Part shown: positions 55,143-63,784 of the stretch, piece after piece
Numbering within the stretch: position 1 is the stretch's first letter
Layout: every line of letters begins with the position of its first letter
DNA from: Phycisphaerae bacterium
GTDB lineage: Bacteria > Planctomycetota > Phycisphaerae > Phycisphaerales > UBA1924
Direction of reading: 5' to 3'
Length of the DNA stretch: 64,000 bases
Assembly (NCBI GenBank): GCA_014192545.1
Contig: BJHL01000005.1
Location: 155,916-219,915 of the forward strand
Notes under the pieces: model-generated
Told to the model about the DNA's origin: nothing
The model's database searches: none
Seen by the model: only the letters and a program-made list of their open reading frames with translations
Made by a program: the position numbers and the translations under genes

Positions 55143-56156
55143 CTACGGCTCACCTGCCAACGCCGGCAGGTGCTTGGTCATGCTGCTGATGTACTTGAAG
55201 ACATTGTCGCAGAAGATCGCAACGCCCAGGCCTTGCGCGGGTTTGTCGCGCTGCAAAACCATGCGTGCGCCTTCGAAGATCAGGCCGCTGCTGGGGCCGG
55301 CGAAGAGTCCTTCGCGTTGACACAAACCCAGTGCGCTGGTGTAGGCTTTTTCGAAGGGCACTTCGATGATTTCATCAATCAGCGAAGCATCGAAGAGTTT
55401 GGTGACGTGCAGTTCATCCTTGTTGCGAATGCCCGGGACGTCGTGGCCCGCACTTGGTTGTACGGCGATGATCTTGATGTTCTTGTTCTTGGCTTTGAGA
55501 AACGTCGCAACCCCCGTGACGGTGCCGCAAGTGCCCAGGCTCGTGAAGAAATGCGTGATTTTTCCGCCAGTTTGCCGCCAGATTTCAGGGCCAGTGGTGT
55601 CGATGTGTGCCTGCACGTTGGCGTGATTCTCGTATTGATTGGGCATCACGTAGCGATCGCCTTGAGCTTTCGCATAGCTGCGAGCCATGCCCAGAGCACC
55701 TTCGCCCATGCCCGGGCTTGGGCACATCGCGTCGGTCAGCACATCAACATCAGCACCAGCGATGCGCAGCATGACCTTCTTTTCTTCCGGCACTTTCTCC
55801 GGCACGATTGCGCGCATGTGTACGCCCTTCACGCTCGCCATCGCAGCCAGCGAAATGCCGGTGTTGCCGCTGGTGGGTTCGACGATGCCGCGACCTTTCT
55901 TGTCCGCCTTATCGGGCCAGATTGCGCCTTTGGCTTCCAACTCGCGAATGAGATAGCTTGCGGCGCGATCTTTCACGCTGCCGAATGGGTTCATCCATTC
56001 AAGCTTGGCGAAGAGTTCAAACGTGCTCGTGCCAGCGGCAATTTCTGCCGCGAGCGGATGCAGCGTGTTGATGCGTACCAACGGGCTGGGGTTGGCCTCG
56101 TTGGGCAACATCTCAAAGACACTGTCGAAAACTCGGGTCGAAAGATTGGCGGACAT
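55143..56156 (-). CDS. cysK: cysteine synthase (PLP-dependent)
   Basis: 337 residues. It forms L-cysteine from O-acetylserine (or a related activated serine) and sulfide. PLP lysine in FGSVKDRAASYLIRE, the substrate loop EPTSGNTGISLAAMAS, glycine-rich phosphate loop TSLGTCGTVTGVATFL, and the C-terminal GPSSGLIFEGA. ATG 56156 (MSANLSTRVFD) is chosen for GGAG seven bases upstream; an upstream start at 56204 is possible. It may share a transcript with sseA, linking cysteine synthesis to sulfurtransfer. Confidence 0.92.
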   Translation of the reverse strand: MSANLSTRVFDSVFEMLPNEANPSPLVRINTLHPLAAEIAAGTSTFELFAKLEWMNPFGSVKDRAASYLIRELEAKGAIWPDKADKKGRGIVEPTSGNTGISLAAMASVKGVHMRAIVPEKVPEEKKVMLRIAGADVDVLTDAMCPSPGMGEGALGMARSYAKAQGDRYVMPNQYENHANVQAHIDTTGPEIWRQTGGKITHFFTSLGTCGTVTGVATFLKAKNKNIKIIAVQPSAGHDVPGIRNKDELHVTKLFDASLIDEIIEVPFEKAYTSALGLCQREGLFAGPSSGLIFEGARMVLQRDKPAQGLGVAIFCDNVFKYISSMTKHLPALAGEP

Positions 56157-56438
56157 GCAAGCTCCGATGCACCGCGAAGGTGCGAACTGTGACTTTGATG
56201 TCACGAGTCGGCGAGGAGTGCGAGATTATCGCTTATTGGTGCGAACGTTCCGTTACGGACGATTCGCAGAGGATTCAATGAACGGCGATGCGTTCAGCGT
56301 TGGCTGGTGTGACGTGTGCGTCTCAACAACAGCAACAACAACATGCCACCTTCTGCGTACAACACAGCCCGGCGTGCGAATCACGCTTGCCGGATCGAGG
56401 TTGTTGTGCGACGCGTGCCATCGGAGAAGTATACCTGT

Positions 56439-57782
56439 ATGGATGCCCCAGCCCAAGAAAAGTTGCAGCAAGCCCAGACAGGAGCGAGCGTTAATACGCG
56501 CGAGTCGGACGGGCATGCTCGCGGGAAAACGGTGCTTTTACGGGCAATTATCGATGTTCAAGCCGAACTTGTTCGGGCATTACTCGCCAGACAGCCCGTC
56601 CGAGAAAGGATGCTCGCCGCATCTCGCGAGGGGCACGCGAGCCGCGAAGGGTTTGACGATTGGGACAGCGTGTACGTGCGGGACGTTGGGGCCCAGCAAG
56701 CCGAGGTCGCGGTTCGTGTGGCGAAGACATCGCAGGCATCAGCTTTGCAAGCCGCGATGCGAGCTCTCGCAAGATTGAAGTGGGACGCGAAGGATGCGGC
56801 GGATGTGTGCTCGTTGATGCAGACCAGCGGGCAGGTGCCGCGTGTGGTGGTGTCGGGCGCGTCGGGAGCGATTGGCACTGAACTGGTGTCGCTGCTGACC
56901 GCTCTTGGCGTGCGGGTTGACAGGCTGGTGCGAAAGGGCTCGCCGCAGCGCACGCCCAATATCGCCGGGCGCGACTGGTGGTGGGAGCCGCGTGAGGGTG
57001 GCAACGTGGAAAGCGGTGCACTCGACGGTGCGCACGCCGTTGTTCATTTGGCAGCGGAGCCGGTTGCCGGTCGATGGACTGACGCCAAGAAGCGCGCGAT
57101 TCGTGAGAGCCGAGTCGAGGGCACGCGCGTGCTGGCGCGGGCAACGGCGCAGGCGCAGGTGCCGCCGCGTGTGTTCATCGCAGCCAGCGGCGGGCACGCG
57201 TATGGCGATCGCGGCGATGACACCATGACGGAAGACGCGGGCATTGGCTCGGGTTTTCTCGCTGAGATCGTGCGAGATTGGGAAGCGGCGACTGCTTCCG
57301 CGCGCGAGGCGGGTGTGCGCGTAGCAAACCTGCGCATCGGCATCGTGCTGCACGCCAGCAGCGGCGCAATCAAGCAAATGCTGCTGCCGTTTCGCATGGG
57401 GCTGGGTGTTATCGTGGGTCCGGGCACGCAGCACTGGCCTTGGGTCAGCATGGCGGATGCTGTCGGCGTAATCATGCACGTGATGGCGAGCAACGTGAGC
57501 GGGCCCGTGAATGTTGTGGGCACGCAGGAAGCAACATCGGCATCATTCGCGCGGGCGCTGGCCCGCGCACTCGACAAGCCGTTGTTTGGACTTGTGCCCG
57601 CGGCACTGCTTCGCGCCGGGCTGGGCGAGCAGGCCCAAGGACTCATCATGAGTACGCGCGTGGTGCCTGATGTTTTGCGGCGCAGCGGCTACAGCTTTGC
57701 GCTGCCCACGGTAGAAGGCGCGCTGCGATGGGAAGTCGGCAGCGTTCGCGACGTTGATGTGGCAATCGATGGTGCATTCTGA
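56439..57782 (+). CDS. TIGR01777-type SDR epimerase with unusual N-terminal domain
   Basis: 447 residues. The C-terminal ~300 residues are an atypical SDR of the TIGR01777/YfcH type: VSGASGAIGTELVSLLTALG (nucleotide loop, about 147), ALDGAHAVVHLAAEPVAGRW, VEGTRVLARATAQ, SGGHAYGDRGDD, RIGIVLHASSGAIKQMLLPF, HWPWVSMADAVGVIMH. The last ~50 residues are the DUF1731 domain. Residues 1-130 are unknown and helical, not the SRPBCC domain often fused here. ATG 56439 chosen; the frame is open upstream. Confidence 0.82.
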   Translation: MDAPAQEKLQQAQTGASVNTRESDGHARGKTVLLRAIIDVQAELVRALLARQPVRERMLAASREGHASREGFDDWDSVYVRDVGAQQAEVAVRVAKTSQASALQAAMRALARLKWDAKDAADVCSLMQTSGQVPRVVVSGASGAIGTELVSLLTALGVRVDRLVRKGSPQRTPNIAGRDWWWEPREGGNVESGALDGAHAVVHLAAEPVAGRWTDAKKRAIRESRVEGTRVLARATAQAQVPPRVFIAASGGHAYGDRGDDTMTEDAGIGSGFLAEIVRDWEAATASAREAGVRVANLRIGIVLHASSGAIKQMLLPFRMGLGVIVGPGTQHWPWVSMADAVGVIMHVMASNVSGPVNVVGTQEATSASFARALARALDKPLFGLVPAALLRAGLGEQAQGLIMSTRVVPDVLRRSGYSFALPTVEGALRWEVGSVRDVDVAIDGAF

Positions 57783-57791
57783 ACCGCGCTC

Positions 57792-58526
57792 ATGCGTCGC
57801 ATGCGTTGCTTAGACTCACGCATGGCTGATCCGCACGCAAATCGCTCCGCTGGGCACGTTTCGAACGCCCCAAACGGCACACCGCCCCTGGCTCCGAGTG
57901 CTTCGCACTTGCCCCGCCCCGCTTTGCCCGCGCAGCTCACCGATGCCACGCTCGCCAACACCGAGCAGTTCGTCTGGCAGACTCTCGCCACAGCTTGCAA
58001 GGACCGCCATCACGGCATGCACACGCCGGGAATTGTGACAATCGCCAGCGATGGCCACCCTGCCCCGCGCACCGTGGTGTTGCGGCGGGTTGATGCCGCT
58101 TCGCGCATGATTGTGTGCCACACTGATGCCCGCAGCGAGAAGGTTCACGAGATTGAACGCGAGCCGCGCATCGCGTGGCTCTTTTACGATCCGCAAACCC
58201 GCATCCAGTTTCGCATCGCCGCCATGGCCCGCATCGAGCGCGATACTCCGCTGGCCAGCGAGCAGTGGCAACGCAGCAGTTTGAGCAGCCGGCGGTGCTA
58301 TCTCGCCGGCATCACGCCCGGCACTTTGAGTGATGTCATGCTCACCAACGTTCCCATCGGCATGGAAGGCCGCAGCCCCAGCCTTGCCGAGAGTGAAGCA
58401 GGCCGCGTCAACTTCGCCATCGTGGTGGCCACCGCGCTGCGGGTGGATGTGCTGGAACTCGCGACCGAAGGACACCGGCGCGTGGTCTTCGCGTGCGGAC
58501 AATCGCCCACGTGGGCCGCGGTGTGA
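57792..58526 (+). CDS. PNPOx-like FMN-binding flavoprotein
   Basis: 244 residues. A pyridoxamine 5'-phosphate oxidase-like split barrel: GIVTIASDGHPAPRTVVLRR, MIVCHTDARSEKVHEIEREP, RIAWLFYDPQTRIQFRIAAM. The C-terminal half is divergent from true PdxH, so the substrate is uncertain; FMN binding is likely. The first ~45 residues are Pro/Ala-rich. ATG 57792 or ATG 57822. It starts nine bases after the SDR stop and may be co-transcribed with it. The + strand is C-rich again from here. Confidence 0.75.
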   Translation: MRRMRCLDSRMADPHANRSAGHVSNAPNGTPPLAPSASHLPRPALPAQLTDATLANTEQFVWQTLATACKDRHHGMHTPGIVTIASDGHPAPRTVVLRRVDAASRMIVCHTDARSEKVHEIEREPRIAWLFYDPQTRIQFRIAAMARIERDTPLASEQWQRSSLSSRRCYLAGITPGTLSDVMLTNVPIGMEGRSPSLAESEAGRVNFAIVVATALRVDVLELATEGHRRVVFACGQSPTWAAV

Positions 58527-58554
58527 ATGTGCCTTACGCCATGCTGGCCCTGCC

Positions 58555-59367
58555 TTACGCCATACTGGCCAGCCGCCCACGACTACTTCGCGTCTGCCGC
58601 ATGTAACTCTGCAAGTTATTGCCCGGACATTCCGTTGGCTTAAGTTCCTGGTGCGTCACCACGCGCCCCATCGGCACGCGGTAGCGCCGCATCAGGTCCG
58701 CAACCATCGAATCCAAGCTGTAAAGCTGGGCCTGCGTGGGCCGGTCGCGCTCAAAGTTGCCCATGCACATCACGCCCACGTTGTGATCGTTGGTCGCCGC
58801 CACGTGGGCTCCTTCGATATCAATGGGCCGACCTTCCCACACGCGTCCGTCAGGATCAATGATGTAGTGATAGCCGATATCAACCCATTGGCTGCCGCGT
58901 TGCAGGTGCGAGCGGCGGATTTTATTGAGCCGACTCGCGGCCCACGCCTGCCCGCGCCCATCAATCAAGAGTGCATCATGGTGTACCGTGATGCGATCCA
59001 CGCCATTCATCTTCTTACTGAACTTCCACTTGGGCTGCTCGCGCGTCCACGAGGCCCGGCCAATCACCGTGATGCCTGAAGCCTGCTGCTGTGGCTGCGG
59101 CACCGGCTGCGCATAGACCTGCGGCTGACGGTTGGGCACCGTGTACGTCATCTTCGCGGGCTGCGGCAGCGGCTCCTGGTCGGGCCACACGGGCTCTGGA
59201 AAGTTGGTCGCCAAACGCGTGCCCCCGCACCCTTGCAGGAAGGCCATGCCGCCCAGCAACGCGGCACCTTTCATCAGCGTGCGGCGCGTCAGCGGCGACA
59301 GCGGCGCGAGCGGCAGCGGCGAAAGCTCATTGTGATCGGTAGGCGTGGGCGGGTTCAGTTCATCCAT
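58555..59367 (-). CDS. Tat-exported lipoprotein N-acetylmuramoyl-L-alanine amidase
   Basis: 270 residues. ATG 59367 (MDELNPPTP) is chosen; the frame continues upstream only through low-complexity repeats. The N-terminus has a twin-arginine motif (LTRRTLMKG) and lipobox LQGC (about 50-53). The PGRP/amidase_2 domain has zinc ligands: His in VHHDALL, the GYHYIIDPDGRVWEG core, and His and Cys in VVTHQELKPTECPGNNL. It cleaves the lactyl-alanine bond in peptidoglycan. Planctomycetes do have peptidoglycan, so a cell-wall role is plausible. Confidence 0.87.
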   Translation of the reverse strand: MDELNPPTPTDHNELSPLPLAPLSPLTRRTLMKGAALLGGMAFLQGCGGTRLATNFPEPVWPDQEPLPQPAKMTYTVPNRQPQVYAQPVPQPQQQASGITVIGRASWTREQPKWKFSKKMNGVDRITVHHDALLIDGRGQAWAASRLNKIRRSHLQRGSQWVDIGYHYIIDPDGRVWEGRPIDIEGAHVAATNDHNVGVMCMGNFERDRPTQAQLYSLDSMVADLMRRYRVPMGRVVTHQELKPTECPGNNLQSYMRQTRSSRGRLASMA

Positions 59368-59429
59368 GGGCAGTAACTCCACGCGGTCTATCGGCTCGCG
59401 TCCATGCGAGAGAGCAATAGTAGGGGGAG

Positions 59430-59842
59430 GGGGAGCAGCGAACGAGCGAACGAGGGGAAAGGCGGAACGCAGAGGAAGAGGGAGGGCGAACGGAGGAGGG
59501 AGTGGGGATTGGGGTGGGTGTGTAGGGGTTTGCGGGGGAGTTGTGGGGTTGTGCGGCGGTTTTGCAGGCTTTGATGGGGAAATCGCGGGTGTGTGCGGCG
59601 CGCGGGCTCGCTTGCGCTGCGCGAAGCCTCGATTGCGGAACGCAAAGCCTCGACTGCGCGGCGCGCAGGCTCGATATTGCCGCGCGCACGCTCCCGCACG
59701 CCACACCAACCCGCGCAAAACCAGCCCCCACCCACACCCCTACCTCCCACCTCCGCGCTTCTCCGCTCCCACTCCGCCTCCCTCCGCGACCTTCCCCCCG
59801 CCCTCGTTCGCTCGTTCGCTCGTTCGCTCGTTCGCTGCGACT
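59430..59842. repeat. nested inverted low-complexity repeats between amidase and asnB
   Basis: The outer left arm 59430-59512 (CGAACGAGCGAACGAGGGG, GAGGAAGAGGGAGGG) and outer right arm 59745-59842 (CTCGTTCGCTCGTTCGCTCG, CTCCCACTCCGCCTCCCTCC) are complementary. Inside, GGGTGTGTAGGGGT near 59517 faces CACCCACACCCCTAC near 59729. The element spans the 59368-59739 intergenic gap and extends into the asnB frame, where it encodes the C-terminal tail. Confidence 0.82.
59600..59683. repeat. four 21-bp tandem repeats
   Basis: Four consecutive 21-base units: 59600-59620, 59621-59641, 59642-59662 and 59663-59683. The shared core is GCxxAGxCTCGxxTGCGxxxC with purine/pyrimidine changes. The period is exactly seven codons, but no good reading frame starts here, so I annotate the repeat only. 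Confidence 0.7.
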
Positions 59843-61845
59843 TTCCCCATCCACCGGCACCAAATCGCAAACACCAGCAGCAGATACAGCCGCTGCGCAT
59901 GGTCGCGCTTGCTCGCCATGTGTTCGTCGGTCAGTTGCTGCACGTAGGTGCGATTGATTTCGAGGTCCAGCAGCGACGCGGGGAATGGATCGCGTGCGGC
60001 GATGACCATGTCGTGATAGAGATCACGCAATTGGCCGTGGTTGGTGCGCAGCCAGTCGCCGATTGGGACGGCAAAGCCCTGCTTGGGCCGGTCGATGATC
60101 GCCGGCGGGATGAACTTGCGGGCGACCGCTCGCAGCAAACCCTTACGCTGCCCGCCCGGCAGCAGCACGCTGGCGGGCGTGTGCCACGCGGCAGCGGACA
60201 GCTCGCGCGAGAGGAAGGGGCAGCGGACTTCGAGGGCCACGGCCATGGAGGCGGTGTCGGTTTTGCGGAGCAGGTCGTGCGGAAGGTAGTTGATCGTGTC
60301 GTGTACCCACGGCTTGAACTCGCTTGAAAGAAATCGGGCTTCTCTTCTGTCAGCTTCTGACTCCGAATGAGAGGTCAACTCGTTGAATACTGATGATGGG
60401 AAAATGGCGAGCAGATCGGCGTAGCCATGGCCATGGGCTGCGTTGACGAGACGCGCGAATTTTCCGAGTCGACTCCTCGGATTGCGGGGCGGAAATCCGA
60501 TGGGCGGAAAGTCGCGCAGCATGTCGCCGTACTTCTCGAGCAGCTTCGCGGCTTTGTGCCGCTCGTATCCTGCAAACAGCTCATCGCCACCGTCTCCAGC
60601 CAGGGCGACCTTCACATGTGCTTTTGCTGCTTTGCAGAGCCAATAAGTGGGGAGCAATGAACTGTCGCCGAACGGCAGGCCGAGTTGCTCGATGAGCTTC
60701 ACAAGATCGCCTGCGACATCGGTTGAGCATGTCAGTTCGTGGTGCTCGGTATCCAAGAGCTTCGCGACTTCTGTGGCAAAGGGTGATTCGTCATAAGTCC
60801 CCGTCATTCGCATGGTGAACGTCTTCAGACGCTGACCGAGTTGACGCAGATGCGATTGGGCAATGCTCGCGATAAGTGACGAATCGACGCCGCCGGAAAG
60901 AAAACAACCAAGCGGCACATCGGTTGTCAGTTGCTCGATGACCGATTTGCGAAGGAGTAGCTCCAATCGAAGTTCATCAAGGGGTGTCCCGTGAGACAAA
61001 TAGTCATCGGGAACGCCACTAACATGGCCATTGTCTCGCCGCGCATTGACGTACCAATCGATCAGCATCTTTACCGTTTCCGGTTCCGAGTATTCTCGAG
61101 CGTGCTTAAAGATCAACTCGGCCTCATCGTGTGTTCTTCCGCGCGGGCGATACTCGAACGCCCCGGGTTGCTTCTCGTCAGCGACCGGATTCCAAACCCT
61201 GGCAGCTCCGTTTCGCAAAAAAGTCATACTTCCAAGGCAAATTGGCAACTGTGCGTCGAGAACGCCACTTCTCTGCAACTGCATCGCGAGGGCGACACAG
61301 GCCGTAAAGCTGGAGGCGAAATAGCGGATGTGCCTAAAATCCTTTCCGTAAAGCGGCTTTTCGCCGTGCTTGTCACGAGCGAGGAACACGTCCGCATGTT
61401 CGCGGTCCCAAATTGCACACGCGTACATGCCATCGATCCGTTGAAAGACGAACGACTCTGCGCGCAACCAGCCTTGTACAAGAACCTCGGTGTCGCTGTG
61501 GTCGGTGACAAACGTGTACCCCTCGTGCTCCAACTCGCTTCGTAACTGCGCATGGTTATAAATGCACCCATTGAACACCACCGCCACCCGGCCGTCTTGG
61601 CTCACCATCGGCTGGTGGCCGTGGGCGGGGTCGATGATCGCGAGCCTGCGGTGAATCAGCGCGACATCGACGGTCGATCCATCACTGCGAGTTGCGCGGT
61701 CGCGAAAGAGGCCGTGGCCATCGGGGCCGCGATGTTTGATGTTGTCATCGAGCGTGTCGATCCACGATTGCGGAATCGAAACCTCGGGCGCGGGGGCTAC
61801 AGAGCCCGGTGGATAAACGCGGAGGATGCCAGCGATGCCGCACAT
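59740..61845 (-). CDS. asnB: asparagine synthase (glutamine-hydrolysing), tail from repeat
   Basis: 701 residues. An N-terminal class II glutaminase domain whose catalytic Cys follows the initiator Met (MCGIAGIL), so ATG 61845 is right and the ATG at 61857 is not. HRRLAIID and NGCIYNHAQLR also fit. The synthetase domain has the PP-loop SGGVDSS (about 317), LAGDGGDELFAGYERHKAAK and YLPHDLLRKTDTASMAVALE. Relative to standard AsnB an extra ~100 residues separate the domains. Residues ~668-701 (NERTSERANEGGGKVAEGGG) come from the repeat element. It could also amidate a cell-envelope sugar instead of aspartate. Confidence 0.88.
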   Translation of the reverse strand: MCGIAGILRVYPPGSVAPAPEVSIPQSWIDTLDDNIKHRGPDGHGLFRDRATRSDGSTVDVALIHRRLAIIDPAHGHQPMVSQDGRVAVVFNGCIYNHAQLRSELEHEGYTFVTDHSDTEVLVQGWLRAESFVFQRIDGMYACAIWDREHADVFLARDKHGEKPLYGKDFRHIRYFASSFTACVALAMQLQRSGVLDAQLPICLGSMTFLRNGAARVWNPVADEKQPGAFEYRPRGRTHDEAELIFKHAREYSEPETVKMLIDWYVNARRDNGHVSGVPDDYLSHGTPLDELRLELLLRKSVIEQLTTDVPLGCFLSGGVDSSLIASIAQSHLRQLGQRLKTFTMRMTGTYDESPFATEVAKLLDTEHHELTCSTDVAGDLVKLIEQLGLPFGDSSLLPTYWLCKAAKAHVKVALAGDGGDELFAGYERHKAAKLLEKYGDMLRDFPPIGFPPRNPRSRLGKFARLVNAAHGHGYADLLAIFPSSVFNELTSHSESEADRREARFLSSEFKPWVHDTINYLPHDLLRKTDTASMAVALEVRCPFLSRELSAAAWHTPASVLLPGGQRKGLLRAVARKFIPPAIIDRPKQGFAVPIGDWLRTNHGQLRDLYHDMVIAARDPFPASLLDLEINRTYVQQLTDEHMASKRDHAQRLYLLLVFAIWCRWMGKVAANERTSERANEGGGKVAEGGGVGAEKRGGGR

Positions 61846-61852
61846 AGGAATA

Positions 61853-61924
61853 GGCACTGGGGACTAGGCACTGGGGACTAGGGACTGGGCATTAGGGGAA
61901 GGCACTTCGTCACTTCGTTACTTC
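61853..61924. repeat. 14-bp tandem units and GTGACGAA-type units
   Basis: Three 14-base units GGCACTGGGGACTA (third variant) at 61853-61894 are followed by CACTTCGTCACTTCGTTACTTC at 61903-61924. The second part extends into the 3' end of the gene at 61910, giving its final residues Glu-Glu-Val-Thr-Lys and the stop. Confidence 0.8.
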
Positions 61925-62617
61925 TTCCTTCGGCGTCTTCGCGGGCTCGCCGTTCAGGCTTGTTGTTCCGCCCACGGCGGTTGCGAGCTTTCTGGCGTTG
62001 GCGCGTTCTTCGCGGATCATGAAAATCGTGTGCAGGATTCGCGTTGTGAGGATGCCAGCACCAAAACCCATCGCGGTTGCCATGCCCACGGGCACGTGGG
62101 CGTGCAGCAGAGCGTGCTGGCCGCCCAGAGCAATCACGTAAAGAATCGGGCCCAGAATCATGCGCTCAACCTGCACTTTGGTTGCATCACGCACGAACGC
62201 GCGCGTCACGTCTTCGCGCTTCTTGCCTTGTGCCGCGGCTTTCAATCGCTGCGGAGAAATCGGCGAGGCTGCTATCGATTCTTTGGTAAACGTGGGCTTG
62301 GCAAAGTCAGGATCGACAAGATCAGGCACTTTCTCGACATGGGCCATCTTCTCAAGGCGACTGGGAGCGTGATTGGCGTACCAGTGCAGCACGTAATACA
62401 CCACCAGGTCCGCGACCAGATCAACAAAGAACGTCGTCGCCGTGATGATGATCTTTGGATTGAATCCCGTCCAGCCGCTGAGCACTTCGTGCCAGTTCCA
62501 CGACACAAAGTAGTGCATGAAGACCGCCGTCACAATCAGCGCGAGCACGCCCGCAGCGATGATGTTGACATTCACGTTGACAATGCGCTTGCCATACAGG
62601 CGCGCGAGCAGTTCCAT
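61910..62617 (-). CDS. four-helix membrane protein of unknown function
   Basis: 235 residues from ATG 62617 (MELLARLYGKRIVN). The frame is open to a TTG at 62734 and could add 39 basic residues. Four membrane helices (IIAAGVLALIVTAVFMHYFV, ITATTFFVDLVADLVVYYVL, MILGPILYVIALGGQHALLH, VGMATAMGFGAGILTTRILH), with a charged cytoplasmic loop between helices 2 and 3. No family is recognised. The last codons and stop are supplied by the repeat at 61903-61924. Confidence 0.65.
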   Translation of the reverse strand: MELLARLYGKRIVNVNVNIIAAGVLALIVTAVFMHYFVSWNWHEVLSGWTGFNPKIIITATTFFVDLVADLVVYYVLHWYANHAPSRLEKMAHVEKVPDLVDPDFAKPTFTKESIAASPISPQRLKAAAQGKKREDVTRAFVRDATKVQVERMILGPILYVIALGGQHALLHAHVPVGMATAMGFGAGILTTRILHTIFMIREERANARKLATAVGGTTSLNGEPAKTPKEEVTK

Positions 62618-62784
62618 GCGAAGCCACTGTACGTCAAGCGGGCGTTGCGACACAAGGCCAAAAACAAACGAAGACGAAGCAGCATCCGTGCTCCTTCGTC
62701 TTCGCTTGCTACGCACTTGGTTGTTTGCGGACAAACCTGTTTGCTTACCCGGCTACCGCTTGGCTTGCCCGGTTTCTGCTCGGC

Positions 62785-63498
62785 TTACGCCGCTTCCTGC
62801 TTGCCCGCCGCGTTTTCGCCGCTGCTAGTGGCACTTTCAATCACCATCTGGCGACCAGTGCCGCTGCGACCAAAGCGAATCAGGAAAATTTCGCTCAAGG
62901 GGCTCGAAAGCCCGCCCCGCTGGGCCTGCACCGTGTATTCCACGTTGTCGGGTCCAGCGATAAACGTGCTATCGACAAACTTGCGTTCGCCCGTCACGCC
63001 CACGAAACTGAACACTGTCTCAGTGGGCAAGCGCCGCCGCACGATGTACGCCGTTCCCGTGGTTCCCGGCGGATTGCTGCTCTTCCAGCTCAGTTCCAGT
63101 TCGCCGCTGGCCGCGATGATGGCAACTGACACATCGCGTGGCTGCCCCGGAGCCGGAACCGCCGAAGGATCCTGCCGCGCTGGAATCTGCGCCAGGTTGT
63201 AGACCTCCTGCGGATCAGCCGCATCACTCGCAAAGTCGCGAATGTCACTGACCGCGCGCGACAGACTGCGTCGCATGGCGTTGTAGGCAGCGGTCGCGTT
63301 TTCGGTGGCCGTCGCCGCCGCGATCCGCGCAGCTTCAGCATCGCCCGCCGCTTGCACGTAGCCGGTTGTCAGCGTGGCAAACTCGGTAGCCTGCGCAGTG
63401 GTCAAACCAATTGCAGTGGCGTTGCTTGTAAATGGAACGATGTGAGCCGTGCAATACGCTTGCACAGCAGCCCGAGGCGAAGTGGGAATGCTTCCCAT
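62785..63498 (-). CDS. protein with Fn3-like domain, possible appendage component
   Basis: 237 residues. ATG 63498 with AAAGGAC upstream; an open frame to 63537 is not used. Residues 1-110 are Ala/Thr-rich and helical (EAARIAAATATENATAAYNA). Residues ~120-215 look like a fibronectin-type III domain (PAPGQPRDVSVAIIAASGEL, ELSWKSSNPPGTTGTAYIVR, VEYTVQAQRGGLSSPLSEIF). No signal peptide is seen. The role is unknown. Confidence 0.6.
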   Translation of the reverse strand: MGSIPTSPRAAVQAYCTAHIVPFTSNATAIGLTTAQATEFATLTTGYVQAAGDAEAARIAAATATENATAAYNAMRRSLSRAVSDIRDFASDAADPQEVYNLAQIPARQDPSAVPAPGQPRDVSVAIIAASGELELSWKSSNPPGTTGTAYIVRRRLPTETVFSFVGVTGERKFVDSTFIAGPDNVEYTVQAQRGGLSSPLSEIFLIRFGRSGTGRQMVIESATSSGENAAGKQEAA

Positions 63499-63784
63499 AT
63501 TGCACGTCCTTTCAGACGATTCTGCTGCCAGGCCCACCCATCACGCCGCACGTTGCAAGCATGACTGCATGTGCTGGTCGTAGCGGTTGTGAGATCGGCA
63601 GGGCCAGCGCGCGACTTTGGTGATTGGAGAATTTGTTTTGATGAAGTGCGCGGAGGCAGGGGGAGCGGGGAGCGGAGAACAGAGAACAGGGGGAGTCGCG
63701 CCGTTGATTGTGCGCAATATTGGGTGTGCGACCGCGCTCGGCGGTTTTCCGCTGGAATCCTGGCGTCTCCGTGGCCATCCGCGT
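63499..63784. repeat. intergenic region with GGAGCGGAGAACAG repeat
   Basis: 286 bases without a gene. At 63655-63698 there is a purine-rich run (GGGGGAGCGGGGAGCGGAGA then ACAGAGAACAGGGGG) of the same lexicon as 55014-55071, without an obvious second arm. Confidence 0.55.

Noticed and set aside
59368..59718. N-terminal extension of the amidase by 117 residues
   Set aside because: The extension is encoded by the repeat element; the Tat/lipobox signal begins only after ATG 59367.
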